Positions 15,525 through 24,928 of a DNA stretch of 64,000 nucleotides are shown here, in pieces. Below the pieces are notes generated by a model. It did no database searches. It was given only the letters and a program-made list of their open reading frames with translations, and was not told the DNA's origin. Position numbers and translations under genes: made by a program. This stretch comes from Oryzomonas sp. Its GTDB lineage: Bacteria > Desulfobacterota > Desulfuromonadia > Geobacterales > Pseudopelobacteraceae. The first letter of the stretch is position 1. Every line of letters starts with the position of its first letter. The DNA lies in NCBI GenBank assembly GCA_031292255.1, contig JARLHN010000034.1:62001-126000 (forward strand). Reading direction: 5' to 3'.

Positions 15525-16667
15525 TCATGCGGCTCGGGCAAGGGACATGGAGCCGGCGGTGGGTGGCGCACCCGTCTCAAGGAGGGTTTCTATGGCGTCG
15601 AAGTCGATCACCTGCTCGGCTTGGCTGGTTATCAACGATATCTTCTCGGTATCCTCGGCCGATATCTTGGAAACATGGCCGCTCAGGGCGCTGAAAGCCT
15701 CGGCCGTGGTCTCCTCGATGCGTATGTAGGGGATGCCGCTGTCGTCGATGATGCGCTGGGTAATGGCCGACACCGGCGCATGGCCGGGTATGACGATCCC
15801 GGCGATCAGCTTGTGAAACGAGGGGATGTTGTACAACGACGAGAGGGTAACCAGAAGTTCGTCACGGGAACTGGTGGAGATCAGCATGGTCGATTCCCGC
15901 AGGTTGTCGATCACCTGTTGGGAGGAGGCTGCCCCCAGGTGAATGTGATGGACGATGCGCAGTCTTTTGCTCTGATCCCCCATCAGCGGGTGTTCGAGCA
16001 GCTTGGCGACGCTTCGCAATGTCGGGTCGGCCAGGACGGGCGAATAGTCGAAGGCCCCGCAGACCCGGATCTTCTTGTCCTCGAAATATCGCTCCAGGTA
16101 GGAAAGGGATGATTCGCGCTTTTCCGCAATCAGCTTGTTGACCAGCAGCATGCGCACATCCACCCCCTCCTGCTCATACAGCGCCAGGTTGAGCCGCACT
16201 GAATCGATGACGTTGCCGATGCCGCCGCCGGCAACCATCACGACCGGCGCATCCAGCAATTTTGCCATGTCGGCGTTGTTGAGGCCGATGACCGATCCGA
16301 CGCCGCCGTGGCCTGCGCCTTCGATCAGCAGCAGATCATGGCGTGATTCCAACTCCCGGCAGGCCGCGACGACCTTCTCCATGGCCCATTCCCTGGACAA
16401 TTCGCCGTCCACGAACTTTTTGGTGGCGCCTCTGCCGATGACCAGCGGCGACATGAGGGCAATATCGTTTTCCAGGCCAAAGACCTGGGCCATCAGGGCC
16501 GCGTCCTTGTCCACAACGACTCCGCCGAACGCCTGGCATTTGGGGCCCAGCGGCTTGATATAGCCGACCCGTCCATACCGTTGCCGAGCAAGATGCATCA
16601 ACGAGAGGCTGATGGTGGTCTTGCCGCAGTGCTGGCCGGTGGCTGAAATAAAGAGTTTTTTGCACAT
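15525..16667 (-). CDS. BioD/Pta-N-like ATPase with DRTGG domain
   Basis: A 380-aa cytosolic protein. The N-terminal P-loop domain begins LFISATGQHCGKTTIS, as in dethiobiotin synthetase and the N-terminal domain of long phosphotransacetylases, with LLLIEGAGHGG-VGSVIGL as the second motif (about 100). The C-terminal part (about 205-330) matches the DRTGG domain. Such stand-alone proteins are common in anaerobes and are thought to regulate or sense acyl-phosphate or CoA metabolism; their exact function is unknown. Start 16667 is chosen because the fold begins at once and GGGAGCC lies upstream; ATG 16697 lacks a ribosome site. Confidence 0.85.
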   Translation of the reverse strand: MCKKLFISATGQHCGKTTISLSLMHLARQRYGRVGYIKPLGPKCQAFGGVVVDKDAALMAQVFGLENDIALMSPLVIGRGATKKFVDGELSREWAMEKVVAACRELESRHDLLLIEGAGHGGVGSVIGLNNADMAKLLDAPVVMVAGGGIGNVIDSVRLNLALYEQEGVDVRMLLVNKLIAEKRESSLSYLERYFEDKKIRVCGAFDYSPVLADPTLRSVAKLLEHPLMGDQSKRLRIVHHIHLGAASSQQVIDNLRESTMLISTSSRDELLVTLSSLYNIPSFHKLIAGIVIPGHAPVSAITQRIIDDSGIPYIRIEETTAEAFSALSGHVSKISAEDTEKISLITSQAEQVIDFDAIETLLETGAPPTAGSMSLARAA

Positions 16668-16856
16668 GGATGTGGGCTCCCTGAATATGCGAAACATACA
16701 AATATCACGTCCAGTATAGCGGCCTGTTTTTACATAGCCAATCATGTATACCGGTAAACGCGTATACGATACGCGGCGCTTGGATCTGAAATCCGGTGCC
16801 CGGCTGCCCGTATCGTGCTATAGTGGCTCCATGTTCCGTCGCGAAAGGAGTTCCCC

Positions 16857-17516
16857 ATGGACAATCTGCTGGATGGTGTGGAGATACGGGTTCTCGGTTG
16901 CCTGATCGAAAAGGAGATGACCACCCCGGAATATTATCCACTTACCCTGAATGCGCTCACCAATGCCTGCAATCAGAAGTCTAACCGCGACCCGATCATG
17001 GCCTTGGCGGAGGAGGATGTGGTCCGCGCCCTCGATGGTTTGCGCTTCAAGCAACTGGCGGTGGTGTCGGCCGATGGGGGGCGGGTGCCCAAGTACCGCC
17101 ATCTCCTGGCTGAAAAGCTGGGCCTGGTGCCGGCGGAGTTGGCCCTTGTGTGCGAGATGATGGTGCGCGGACCCCAGACCGTGGGGGAGTTGCGCACCAG
17201 GGGGGAGCGGATGCATCCCTTCGCCGGCCTGGCGGCGGTGGAGGAGGTGCTGGGGGAGCTGACGGAGCGTGAAACGCCCCTGGTGGCGCGACTGCCGCGT
17301 CAGCCGGGGAGGAAGGAGTCCCGCTATGCCCAGCTTTGGAGCGGCGAACCCGAATCCGCGGCTGATGAAGGCGGCAGGCCCCCCGAAGCGGCCCGGCAGC
17401 GGGTGATGGCGGAGAATGAGCGGATCGCCAGGCTGGAAGAAGAGGTCGCCGGTCTGCGTGGAGAGGTTGCGGGCTTGCGGCAGATGGTGGAGGATTTCAA
17501 GAAGCAGTTCGAGTGA
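16857..17516 (+). CDS. yceH: YceH/UPF0502 (DUF480) winged-helix protein
   Basis: A 219-aa protein beginning with the DUF480 signature VEIRVLGCLIEKEMTTPEYY then PLTLNALTNACNQKSNRDP. Two winged-helix domains follow (about 5-90 and 95-165), then a C-terminal coiled coil (about 180-219, repeated EE-VAGLRGEVAGL). It is a widely conserved predicted transcription-related protein of unknown function. GAAAGGAGTT precedes ATG 16857. It is convergent with hflX and probably monocistronic. Confidence 0.88.
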   Translation: MDNLLDGVEIRVLGCLIEKEMTTPEYYPLTLNALTNACNQKSNRDPIMALAEEDVVRALDGLRFKQLAVVSADGGRVPKYRHLLAEKLGLVPAELALVCEMMVRGPQTVGELRTRGERMHPFAGLAAVEEVLGELTERETPLVARLPRQPGRKESRYAQLWSGEPESAADEGGRPPEAARQRVMAENERIARLEEEVAGLRGEVAGLRQMVEDFKKQFE

Positions 17517-17629
17517 TTGGGCAGTACGGCGAGATCCCGGCCTTGCAAATCGGGATGACGCCCTTGCAAAACTCCGGCGAACCGCCCCTGCCACTTACGG
17601 TAGGACTAAAGGCGACGGTGGCGGGCACA

Positions 17630-19294
17630 TCAATCCGCCTCTTCCGGCCAGAACCTCTGCTGTAACTCCAGGATCAGCGGCGCAAGGCTCTTCCGGTCCC
17701 GGGCCGAAATGGTCAGGCCGCCCTTGGTGCGGGCGATCTGGCGCACCTTGAGGAAAGCCACCGTATCCTTCTTCTTCAGGTCATTCAGGATATCGGCCTT
17801 GTTGAAGACCAGGAGTTCCGGCTTGTCCCCCAGTCCCAACTCGGCAAGAATGGTCCGCACTTGGGCGACCTGATCCTCGAAGCGCGGGTTGGCCGCATCC
17901 ACCACATGCAGCAGCAGATCGGCATCCTGCAACTCTTCCAGGGTGGCCTTGAAGGCGCCCATCAGCGATTTGGGGAGGGAGCGGATGAAGCCGACCGTGT
18001 CGGTGATGATAACCTCCCGTTCGCGGGGGAAACGCAGGCGGCGGGTGGAGGTGTCCAGGGTGGCGAAGAGCAGGTCTTCGGTAAAGACCTCGCTCTGGGT
18101 AAGGGCATTGAGCAGGGTGGATTTGCCGGCATTGGTGTAGCCGACGATGGAGATGATCGGCACGCCGGCCTTGACCCGCTGGCGGCGGCGCTGGTCGCGG
18201 CCCCTGGAGAGTTCCTTCAATACCCGCTCCAGGCTGGCGATACGATCACGGATGCGCCGGCGGTCGGTCTCCAGTTTGGTCTCGCCAGGTCCGCGCCCAC
18301 CGATGCCGCCCATCAGCCGCGACATTTGCACACCCCGCCCGGTCAGGCGCGGCAGCAGGTATTTGAGCTGGGCCAGTTCCACCTGGACCTTGCCGTCCAG
18401 GCTTTTGGCCCGGCGGGCAAAGATGTCCAGGATCAACTGGCTGCGGTCGATGACCTTCAGTTCGGTCATGGCGGAGATAGAACGGATTTGGGCCGGCGTC
18501 AGTTCCTGGTCGAAGACCAGCATGGTGGCGCCCCGCTGGAGGGCGCGGATGACAACGTCGCGCATCTTGCCTTCACCCATCAGGAAGCGGGGGTTGAGGT
18601 TTCGCGGGCGCTGGATGAAACTGTCCAGTGCTTCAATGCTGGCGGTCCTCGCCAGTTCGCGCAGTTCGGCGATGGAATCCTCGGCCTCCTGCCGTGTCCC
18701 GCTGGTAGTGACCGAGATCAGGATGGCGCTCTCTACGGCATCCCTGACATGGGCAGCGGTACGCGTGGCACGTTCCAGGTCGGCTTCCAGCTCGGGGATG
18801 AAATGGGTGCAGTCCAGATCGATGCGGTCGAGCGGCTCGACGGGCCCGATAACGGCCGAAGGGCCGCCGTGGGCCGGGGAAAGATGGGCTATCTGGGCGG
18901 AGATATGCTGCCTGGCGGGGGCTGCGAACAGGGCGCCCAGAAGGTCGAGCCGCAGCAGCGAAAGGTCGGTGATATCGTCTTCGCTGACCGGTTCGTTCTT
19001 GAGGTGGGTATGGATCAGGCGCAGTCCCCGCAACAGGTGCTTGCCCAGCGGGTAGTCGCGCAGCTCGGGTATGACCAGCCCCTTTTCGTCGCCTACGACA
19101 ACATATTCCACCATGCCCTGGCGGTTGACCAGGATGCCGATCTGGCGGCGGATGTCGGAGGAAATCTCGACGAGGCGGGCGGCCAGTTCGGAGGAGCAGA
19201 ACTCGGCCGGTGGGACGCGCCTCCGGTAGAGGCGTTCAAGCGCCTGGATCTGGCTCTGTTTGAGTCCTGCGAGATTACCGTAAGGTTCTTTGAT
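17630..19294 (-). CDS. hflX: GTPase HflX, probably initiated at AUC
   Basis: HflX is a ribosome-associated GTPase that splits stalled or hibernating 70S ribosomes. G1 GYTNAGKS, G3 DTVGF and G4 NKAD are present, with the glycine-rich linker GGIGGRGPGETKLE before them. The first ATG (19114) has no ribosome site, and the frame stays open upstream with clear HflX-type sequence (GNLAGLKQSQIQALERLY then RRRVPP). No ATG, GTG or TTG occurs there. ATC at 19294-19292 lies 7 nt after GGAG and directly before KEPYGNLAGLK, giving 554 aa. Either AUC is used, or the start was mutated or mis-sequenced and a shortened protein results. The gene follows fabI with hairpins between them. Confidence 0.9.
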   Translation of the reverse strand: MKEPYGNLAGLKQSQIQALERLYRRRVPPAEFCSSELAARLVEISSDIRRQIGILVNRQGMVEYVVVGDEKGLVIPELRDYPLGKHLLRGLRLIHTHLKNEPVSEDDITDLSLLRLDLLGALFAAPARQHISAQIAHLSPAHGGPSAVIGPVEPLDRIDLDCTHFIPELEADLERATRTAAHVRDAVESAILISVTTSGTRQEAEDSIAELRELARTASIEALDSFIQRPRNLNPRFLMGEGKMRDVVIRALQRGATMLVFDQELTPAQIRSISAMTELKVIDRSQLILDIFARRAKSLDGKVQVELAQLKYLLPRLTGRGVQMSRLMGGIGGRGPGETKLETDRRRIRDRIASLERVLKELSRGRDQRRRQRVKAGVPIISIVGYTNAGKSTLLNALTQSEVFTEDLLFATLDTSTRRLRFPREREVIITDTVGFIRSLPKSLMGAFKATLEELQDADLLLHVVDAANPRFEDQVAQVRTILAELGLGDKPELLVFNKADILNDLKKKDTVAFLKVRQIARTKGGLTISARDRKSLAPLILELQQRFWPEEAD

Positions 19295-19315
19295 GGGAAG
19301 GCTCCGGAGAAATCG

Positions 19316-19351
19316 GGTTAAGGCGGGAAAGGGATAATTCCTGCCTTAACC
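19316..19351. terminator. hairpin between fabI and hflX
   Basis: GGTTAAGGC... and ...GCCTTAACC arms form a stem of about 14 bp with one mismatch and a short AT-rich loop. In the minus direction it precedes the hflX ribosome site by about 10 nt, so it could be a fabI terminator or an hflX leader structure. Confidence 0.55.
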
Positions 19352-19366
19352 TCGTTTTTACTTGCA

Positions 19367-19397
19367 CCTGAATCCGTGACATTTTCACGGCTTCAGG
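19367..19397 (-). terminator. hairpin directly after fabI stop
   Basis: CCTGAA-t-CCGTGA (19367-19379) and TCACGG-c-TTCAGG (19385-19397) pair around a 5-nt loop, immediately downstream of the fabI stop codon. No T-run follows. A similar ATCCGTG...CACGG hairpin follows cobU. Confidence 0.6.
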
Positions 19398-20168
19398 TTA
19401 CAGGCCGATTACGTTGTAGCCGCCGTCCACGTAGTGTATCTCTCCGGTCACCCCGCTGGCCATGTCGCTGCACAGGTAGAGGGCGGAGCGGGCTACATCC
19501 TCCTGGGTGATGGTGCGGCGCAAGGGGGCCTTGGACTCGACGTGGTTGAGTATATGGATGAAGCCGTTCACGCCGGAGGCGGCCAGCGTACGGATGGGCC
19601 CTGCCGAGATGGCATTGACGCGGATGCCTTCGGGGCCAAGCGCCTCGGACAGGTAGCGTACGGATGCCTCCAGGGCTGCCTTGGCTATCCCCATGACGTT
19701 GTAGCTCGGGAACACCTTCACGGCGCCGTGGTAGGAGAGGGTCAGGACGGCGGCCTTGCGGCCCTGCATCAACGGATGGGCCTGCTTCAGTATGCCGAGT
19801 AAGGAATAGACGCTGATATCCATGGCAGTAGCAAAACCCTCGCGGGTGGTATTGATGATGCTCCCCTTCAGCTCTTCCTTGTTGGCAAAGGCCACGGCAT
19901 GAATGATGATGTCGATACCATCCCACAGTTTTCCCAATTCCGAGAATACCGCCTGAATCTCGTCATCGTTGGTGACGTTGCAGGGGAGGACCGCCGCGGC
20001 GTCCAACGATTCGGCCAGGGGCCGGACCCGTTTTTCGATTGCCTCGCCGGCGTAGGTAATGGCCAGTTCCGCACCCTGCGCATGAAAAGCCCGGGCTATG
20101 GCCCAGGCAATACTTTTCTCGTTTGCAATACCGAAAATCACTACTTTTTTGCCATGCAGCAACGGCAT
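19398..20168 (-). CDS. fabI: enoyl-[ACP] reductase FabI
   Basis: A 256-aa short-chain-dehydrogenase-type enoyl-ACP reductase, the last step of each fatty-acid elongation cycle (NADH-dependent). GIANEKSIAWAIA is the FabI dinucleotide-binding signature. The catalytic Tyr/Lys pair appears as SYHG...YNVMGIAKAALEA (Y-x6-K), followed by the GPIRTLAASG loop. Length is typical. GGAGGATGTGAAAG precedes ATG 20168. It is divergent from the trmB side and probably the first gene before hflX. Confidence 0.96.
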   Translation of the reverse strand: MPLLHGKKVVIFGIANEKSIAWAIARAFHAQGAELAITYAGEAIEKRVRPLAESLDAAAVLPCNVTNDDEIQAVFSELGKLWDGIDIIIHAVAFANKEELKGSIINTTREGFATAMDISVYSLLGILKQAHPLMQGRKAAVLTLSYHGAVKVFPSYNVMGIAKAALEASVRYLSEALGPEGIRVNAISAGPIRTLAASGVNGFIHILNHVESKAPLRRTITQEDVARSALYLCSDMASGVTGEIHYVDGGYNVIGL

Positions 20169-20235
20169 CTTTCACATCCTCCGATTCTTATTGTTGCGTG
20201 AATTCTATCGTAAAATGGTTGCCCAGGCAAGGGGG

Positions 20236-20514
20236 TCAGGAAGCGGGCAGGTCCCCGGCCCGGTCCTGGTCCGGGGGCGAGATGTCCGAAACGTGGGCAG
20301 CAGGCTCGGACGCGGCCGGCCGGCCAACATGTTGAAGCTCCGCCAGCCGGGTATCCATCTCCGCCAGCCGCTTTTCGATACGTTCCATCACTTCCACAGT
20401 GCGGTCCTGTTTCCCCTTGATGGCGAACACAACGAACGGCATGATAAGCCAGATAACCGCCAGGAAAAAGCCGATAATGCTCATCATTACCATGAAGCCG
20501 CCAAAGATTTCCAT
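20236..20514 (-). CDS. small membrane-anchored coiled-coil protein
   Basis: A 92-aa protein with one or two hydrophobic segments in the first 33 residues (GGFMVMMSIIGFFLAVIWLI), a Lys-rich turn, then a heptad helix (VEVMERIEKRLAEMDTRLAE) and a disordered acidic tail. CGGAGAACGC precedes ATG 20514. Function is unknown; it lies upstream of fabI on the same strand with a 67-nt gap. Confidence 0.7.
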   Translation of the reverse strand: MEIFGGFMVMMSIIGFFLAVIWLIMPFVVFAIKGKQDRTVEVMERIEKRLAEMDTRLAELQHVGRPAASEPAAHVSDISPPDQDRAGDLPAS

Positions 20515-20707
20515 GCGTTCTCCGATGCCGCGCTATTTCTGAACGTCTATACCACAGCAGAGGGGAAATGTTAAGGCGAAAAGTGCTGGACAGCGTTGCC
20601 TGATCGACGACATTCTTGCGGTTATTTTGCGGGTTGAAGCAAAAAGCGATGAATTATTGCCGCAAGGTGTGGTAAATATATACGATTAATACTCAAAAGG
20701 TGAATGT

Positions 20708-21328
20708 GTGACGCTTATCCCCATAACTTCCCCCCGATTTATCGACGCTGAATCGCTGGTTTCCATGCCTGCCTGGAACGAAATTTTTGCCAACGACAAC
20801 CCCCTGGCGCTGGAGATCGGTTGCGGCACAGGGCATTTCGTGGCCCAGATGGCCCACCTGCACCCCGACTGGAATTTCATAGCCGTGGATTATTATAACA
20901 AGGGGTGCCTGAAGACCTCCAAACGGGTCGATAAGGCCGGGCTGGACAATGTGCGGGTCATCCGTGCCGAGGCGCGCTCCTTCATGGAACGATGCATCCC
21001 GCGCCGCTCGTTGCGGGCGGTGGTCATCAACTGTCCCGATCCGTGGCCTAAAATGCGCCACCGCAAGCGGCGGCTGGTCAATGGGGAGTTCGTCGGCTAT
21101 CTTTCGGAGTTCATGCTGCCTGGCGGAGATTTTCATTTTGCCACCGACTTCGACGATTACGGCGAGGATGTAGCCCGGTTCATGCCGGATATGGCCGGGT
21201 TTGTAAACGTGCTCTCTCCCGATCCCTACCGGCATGCGCTGGAAGGTTACCCGCTTTCCAAGTACATGCTCAAATTCATGGACGCCGGCAAGCAGATATA
21301 CTTTATTCATTACCGCAGGCTTTCATAG
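20708..21328 (+). CDS. trmB: tRNA (guanine-N7-)-methyltransferase TrmB
   Basis: A 206-aa SAM-dependent methyltransferase that makes m7G46 in t[20 protein letters not shown] is the SAM-binding motif [21 protein letters not shown] is the near-diagnostic TrmB PDPWPK-RH-KRRL motif; [11 protein letters not shown] follows. The start is GTG 20708 with an AAAGGTGAA ribosome site; the ATG at 20704 is out of frame. Length is normal. Confidence 0.94.
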   Translation: MTLIPITSPRFIDAESLVSMPAWNEIFANDNPLALEIGCGTGHFVAQMAHLHPDWNFIAVDYYNKGCLKTSKRVDKAGLDNVRVIRAEARSFMERCIPRRSLRAVVINCPDPWPKMRHRKRRLVNGEFVGYLSEFMLPGGDFHFATDFDDYGEDVARFMPDMAGFVNVLSPDPYRHALEGYPLSKYMLKFMDAGKQIYFIHYRRLS

Positions 21329-21354
21329 CGGGGCGTCGAAACGGGGATAAAGCC

Positions 21355-21630
21355 ATGGAGGGTCCAGGACGGACAGGGACGGGAACATCGCCTGCCGGGA
21401 CACGGCAATTGCCGCTGACCCGCTTCCTGAACCACTTGCGCAACACCGATTATCAGAGTAGTGTTACAATTGAGTTTGACCCGTCCGAGTTCCCCAAGGC
21501 GGGGCACATCATCCTGAAAAGCCTGAAGGAAATTCTGCCGTACCTTCGAGCCAAGACCGGCACGCAGGACGATGCGGTCCTGCCCCACGACCGGGGCTTT
21601 CAGGCAGTTCCCATGCCCGAGGCGGGATAA
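21355..21630 (+). CDS. hypothetical 91-aa protein
   Basis: The N terminus is Gly/Thr-rich and low-complexity. The core (LPLTRFLNHLRNTDYQSSVT then IEFDPSEFPKAGHIILKSLK) looks like the last strand and helix of a TIM-barrel sugar-phosphate isomerase/AP-endonuclease-2 family protein. It may be a small stand-alone gene or a fragment. ATG 21355 lies 27 nt after trmB without a clear ribosome site. Function is not assigned. Confidence 0.45.
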   Translation: MEGPGRTGTGTSPAGTRQLPLTRFLNHLRNTDYQSSVTIEFDPSEFPKAGHIILKSLKEILPYLRAKTGTQDDAVLPHDRGFQAVPMPEAG

Positions 21631-21684
21631 CCTCCCAACCGGCATATCCGATCGGCTCTATCTTTTTCCAAGTGACCATCCTGC

Positions 21685-22545
21685 ATGTCAAATAGATATA
21701 TCGAAAAAGTTTTTATCTACCTTCTGGTAATCTCGGTGGCGCTCCATATCGGGTTGTTTGCCCTGATATACTACCTGCCCCACGAGCAACAGCCGCCTCC
21801 CAAGGAGCCGGTGTTCATCGACATACAGCAGGTGCCGGCGCCCAAACTCCAGGAGGCGCCGCGGCAGCAGGAGGCAAAACGCTTCTCGGTTCAGCGACAG
21901 CGTGTTCCCAGAGAGATGGCTCCCCGCGGAGATGCCGCCCGCGACAGTTTCGGGCCGTTGTCCCGGCCAGCCGCAAAACCGAAGCCCCAGGAGGCCGAAC
22001 GGCAAGGCCCATCAGCCAAGCCGTCCATGGCGACGCCCTCGAAACGCCAGGAGTCCCCTCTGACTCCCGGCTCATCGGTCTCCAGTCTGCTCAGGCCCAA
22101 GTCCCAGAGCGTGCCGCAGGTCGCTCAGCCCCGACTCTTCCCCGGCGCGCAGCGCCTGGCCAAGCTGGAAGAGGGGTATCGCCGCAAATTCGAAAACGAC
22201 GTGGCCGAGGGGGATACCCGTTTCCTCAACAGTGACGACATCCAGTTCGGTTCGTTCTTGCGCCACTTCGAAGACGCCGTGTACGGTGTCTGGCGTTACC
22301 CCCAGGAAGCGGCCCAAAAGGGGATCGAGGGCATCACGCCGGTACGGATTACCTTTAACCGCAGCGGAGAGATCATAAAGTTGGAACTGCTGGAAAGCTC
22401 CGGAGCCCGGATACTGGATGACGAGGTCATGCGTACCCTGCGTGCCATCGGCCCGGTGGGGTCGTTTCCCCGGGGGTATGATAAGGATGAATTTCACCTG
22501 ATCGCGTTTTTCCAGTACGGCGGATCGAGGAAGTCACTGCGGTGA
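21685..22545 (+). CDS. TonB-family energy transducer
   Basis: A 286-aa protein with the TonB plan: a short cytoplasmic N terminus, one membrane helix (about 8-29, [22 protein letters not shown]), a long Pro/Gln/Arg-rich periplasmic linker (about 30-150), and a C-terminal TonB domain (about 190-280; [20 protein letters not shown] ...). TonB links the ExbBD proton motor to outer-membrane receptors. Its last 4 nt overlap the GTG of cbiA, so a role in corrinoid or cobalt-chelate uptake is plausible. Confidence 0.85.
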   Translation: MSNRYIEKVFIYLLVISVALHIGLFALIYYLPHEQQPPPKEPVFIDIQQVPAPKLQEAPRQQEAKRFSVQRQRVPREMAPRGDAARDSFGPLSRPAAKPKPQEAERQGPSAKPSMATPSKRQESPLTPGSSVSSLLRPKSQSVPQVAQPRLFPGAQRLAKLEEGYRRKFENDVAEGDTRFLNSDDIQFGSFLRHFEDAVYGVWRYPQEAAQKGIEGITPVRITFNRSGEIIKLELLESSGARILDDEVMRTLRAIGPVGSFPRGYDKDEFHLIAFFQYGGSRKSLR

Positions 22546-23954
22546 CAAGGCGCGCTTTCCTCATAGCCGCCCCCCAGAGCGGTTCCGGCAAGACCACCGT
22601 GACCCTGGCCGTCATGGCCGCTTTCAGGCGCCGCGGCATGACGGTCGCGCCCTTCAAGTGCGGCCCTGATTTCATCGACCCCGGTTATCATCGCCTGGCC
22701 GCCGGCCGCCCCTCCGTCAACCTGGACGGCTGGATGTGCCCGGAGGCGTTCGTGGCCGATACCTTCCGCCTGCATGCGGCCGATGCCGATGTGGCGGTCG
22801 TGGAGGGGGTGATGGGACTGTTCGACGGCATCGGCAGCGCATCCATGGAGGGAAGCAGCGCCCAGGTGGCCGCCGTTTGCGGATTGCCGGTGGTGCTGGT
22901 GGTCAACGCCCGCGGCATGGCGGCCAGCGCGGCGGCCTTGGTCAAAGGATTCGCCGGGTACGACGAGCGCGTCAGGGTGGCCGGCGTGATTTTCAACAAT
23001 GTGGGCAGCGACTCCCACTGCGAGCTGCTGCGCCAATCCCTGGCAACGGCACTGCCGGAGCTGACCGTGTTCGGCTGCATCCCTCGCGACGACTCCCTGG
23101 GGATTCCCTCGCGCCACCTGGGATTGGTCACGGTCGAGGATTATCAGCCGGCGCCGGACTACCTGGAGCGGCTGGCCGCTCTGGCGGAGAATAATCTGGA
23201 TCTGGATGGGCTGGCTCAGATTCAAATCCCCCCCGACCCCCCTTTTTTAAAGGGGGGGGAGAAGCCCATACAGGCGTCGGGCGTGATAAAAGGCGTTCTG
23301 GGTGGGATTTCGCCCGTCCGCATCGCCGTGGCCCGGGACGCGGCCTTCTGCTTCGTGTACGAAGACAACCTGCGCCTGCTGCGGGAGGCGGGCGCCGAGG
23401 TGGTCGCCTTCTCTCCGCTGGATGATGCCGGCCTGCCGGCCGGTATCCACGGCATCTACCTGCCGGGCGGCTACCCGGAATTGTATGCCGGACGCCTGGC
23501 AGCCAACAGCGCCATGAAGGCCGCCGTGCGCAACGCCGTCGAGGCGTGCATGCCGGTGTATGCCGAGTGCGGCGGCTTCATCTACCTGACCCGCGGGATG
23601 GAGGCCGGGGACGGCGCGCCGTCGGCCGATTTCGTCGGCATATTCCCGGTGCGGGCGCGCATGTTGCCGAAACGCAAGGCCCTCGGTTACCGCCAGGTCG
23701 AGTTCGGGTCCTATTACGGCGACACTGCTGCCGGCGGGAGCGCACGCGGCCACGAATTCCACTACTCGGAGATCGGGGCGATGCCCGATGATATGGAGCG
23801 CTGTTACCGGGTGTCGCGGCAGGGGCTTGAGCTTGACTCGGAGGGGTATCGTTACCGAAACTGCCTGGCATCCTACATCCATCTGCATTTCGGCAGCAAT
23901 GGAGGGCTCGCGCCCGCCTTTGCGGATGCCTGCCGGAACTACGGCAACGTTTGA
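22542..23954 (+). CDS. cbiA: cobyrinate a,c-diamide synthase
   Basis: A 470-aa ATP- and glutamine-dependent enzyme that amidates the a and c side chains of the corrin ring. The N-terminal dethiobiotin-synthetase-like P-loop is [15 protein letters not shown], then [13 protein letters not shown] and EGVMGLFDG. The C-terminal type-I amidotransferase domain has the nucleophile in [10 protein letters not shown] and a late GHEFHYSE. The start GTG 22542 overlaps the tonB stop. The linker at about residues 228-248 is encoded by a GC-rich palindromic repeat ([10 protein letters not shown]) present elsewhere as non-coding DNA. The cobalamin riboswitch lies just downstream, not upstream, so regulation of this gene is unclear. 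Confidence 0.93.
   Translation: MTRRAFLIAAPQSGSGKTTVTLAVMAAFRRRGMTVAPFKCGPDFIDPGYHRLAAGRPSVNLDGWMCPEAFVADTFRLHAADADVAVVEGVMGLFDGIGSASMEGSSAQVAAVCGLPVVLVVNARGMAASAAALVKGFAGYDERVRVAGVIFNNVGSDSHCELLRQSLATALPELTVFGCIPRDDSLGIPSRHLGLVTVEDYQPAPDYLERLAALAENNLDLDGLAQIQIPPDPPFLKGGEKPIQASGVIKGVLGGISPVRIAVARDAAFCFVYEDNLRLLREAGAEVVAFSPLDDAGLPAGIHGIYLPGGYPELYAGRLAANSAMKAAVRNAVEACMPVYAECGGFIYLTRGMEAGDGAPSADFVGIFPVRARMLPKRKALGYRQVEFGSYYGDTAAGGSARGHEFHYSEIGAMPDDMERCYRVSRQGLELDSEGYRYRNCLASYIHLHFGSNGGLAPAFADACRNYGNV
23227..23262. repeat. GC-rich palindromic repeat inserted in-frame in cbiA
   Basis: CCCCCCCGACCCCCC then TTTTTTAAAGGGGGGGG forms a dyad centred on TTTAAA. It belongs to the window's C-rich/G-rich short repeat family but here is translated as [12 protein letters not shown] between the two cbiA domains without breaking the frame. 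Confidence 0.75.
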
Positions 23955-23975
23955 GTTGTCTTTACTATTTCCCCG

Positions 23976-24140
23976 TGCTACAAGTTGAAAATACTGCTTC
24001 CGGTCCAAGGGAAGCCGGTGCAAATCCGGCGCTGCCCCGCAACTGTGAGGGGGGACTGCCACCGCACAAGGCCACTGTCCGCAAAGGATGGGAAGGCGCG
24101 GTGACGGGACGATCCCCGAGCCAGGAGACCTGGCTGGAAG
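23976..24140 (+). promoter_or_regulatory. cobalamin riboswitch upstream of cbiM
   Basis: The conserved core is present: AAGCCGGTGCAAATCCGGC then GCTGCCCCGCAACTGT, a GCCACTG B12-box segment, GGGAAGGCG and the closing GAGCCAGGAGACCTGGCT. No strong intrinsic terminator follows before ATG 24179, so control is probably at translation by masking the GGGAAGGGAG ribosome site. It senses adenosylcobalamin-type cobamides and would repress cobalt uptake. Confidence 0.93.
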
Positions 24141-24178
24141 GCACATATTCACTCCAACCGCGGGGAAGGGAGCGTATC

Positions 24179-24928
24179 ATGAAACACCCAGCAATACTGT
24201 TGTTGTCCGTTGTCCTGCCTGTCGTTCTTCTGCCGTCTGCATCATTTGCCATGCACATCTCCGAGGGGATCCTGCCTTTTTCCTGGGCAGCGTTCTGGTT
24301 TGCCGCATCGGCGCCGTTTCTGGCCCTGGGGCTGCGCAGCCTGACGCGCAGGTCGGCCCATGACCTGTCCAGCAAGCCGCTGGTGGGGATGGTGGCGGCC
24401 GTGGTGTTCGTCATTTCCTGCATGCCGGTGCCGGTGCCGACCGCCGGAACCTGCTCCCATCCCTGCGGCACGGGACTGGCCGCGATCCTTCTCGGCCCGG
24501 CCATGGGGGTCGTGGTTGCGGCGGTAGCCCTTTTGATCCAGGCGCTCTTTCTCTCCCATGGCGGCCTTTCCACCTGGGGCGCCAATCTTTTTTCCATGGG
24601 GGTTGTCGGTTCGTTTACCGGGTTTTTCGTTTTTCGGGCCTTGCGCGCCTGTGGCGTCGGGGCGGTCGTGGCCGCCTTCACAGCCGGCATGCTGGCCGAC
24701 TGGGCGACCTATGCCACGACCGCCGTGATCCTGGCTGCCGGCATCCGGGGAGCAAGTCCGTTCTGGCCTCTGGCCGGAAAGATCGCCCTGGCGTTTGTGC
24801 CCACCCAGTTGCCCCTGGGGATCATCGAAGGCGTCATCACCGCCGGCATGGTCTCCCTGCTGTGCAGGAAGCGGCCGGACCTGTTGTCCCGGACAGCCCT
24901 GGCGGGCATGGAGGTCGGGAAGCGATGA
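24179..24928 (+). CDS. cbiM: cobalt ECF transporter S component CbiM
   Basis: A 249-aa membrane protein of the CbiM/NikM family. After a cleaved leader (to ...SFA) the mature protein starts MHISEGILP, the metal-binding N terminus with its conserved Met-His. FISCMPVPVPTAGTCSHPCG and several membrane helices follow. It binds Co(II) for energy-coupling-factor import. The start is within a longer open frame that runs through the riboswitch; 24179 is chosen for the ribosome site and signal sequence. The stop overlaps the next start (ATGA). Confidence 0.92.
   Translation: MKHPAILLLSVVLPVVLLPSASFAMHISEGILPFSWAAFWFAASAPFLALGLRSLTRRSAHDLSSKPLVGMVAAVVFVISCMPVPVPTAGTCSHPCGTGLAAILLGPAMGVVVAAVALLIQALFLSHGGLSTWGANLFSMGVVGSFTGFFVFRALRACGVGAVVAAFTAGMLADWATYATTAVILAAGIRGASPFWPLAGKIALAFVPTQLPLGIIEGVITAGMVSLLCRKRPDLLSRTALAGMEVGKR

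Noticed and set aside
16697-16745. Longer starts for the BioD/DRTGG protein
   Set aside because: Neither upstream ATG has a ribosome site, and the P-loop domain begins directly at 16667.
17861-19321. Plus-strand 486-aa open frame opposite hflX
   Set aside because: Antisense shadow; hflX has all GTPase motifs in the other strand.
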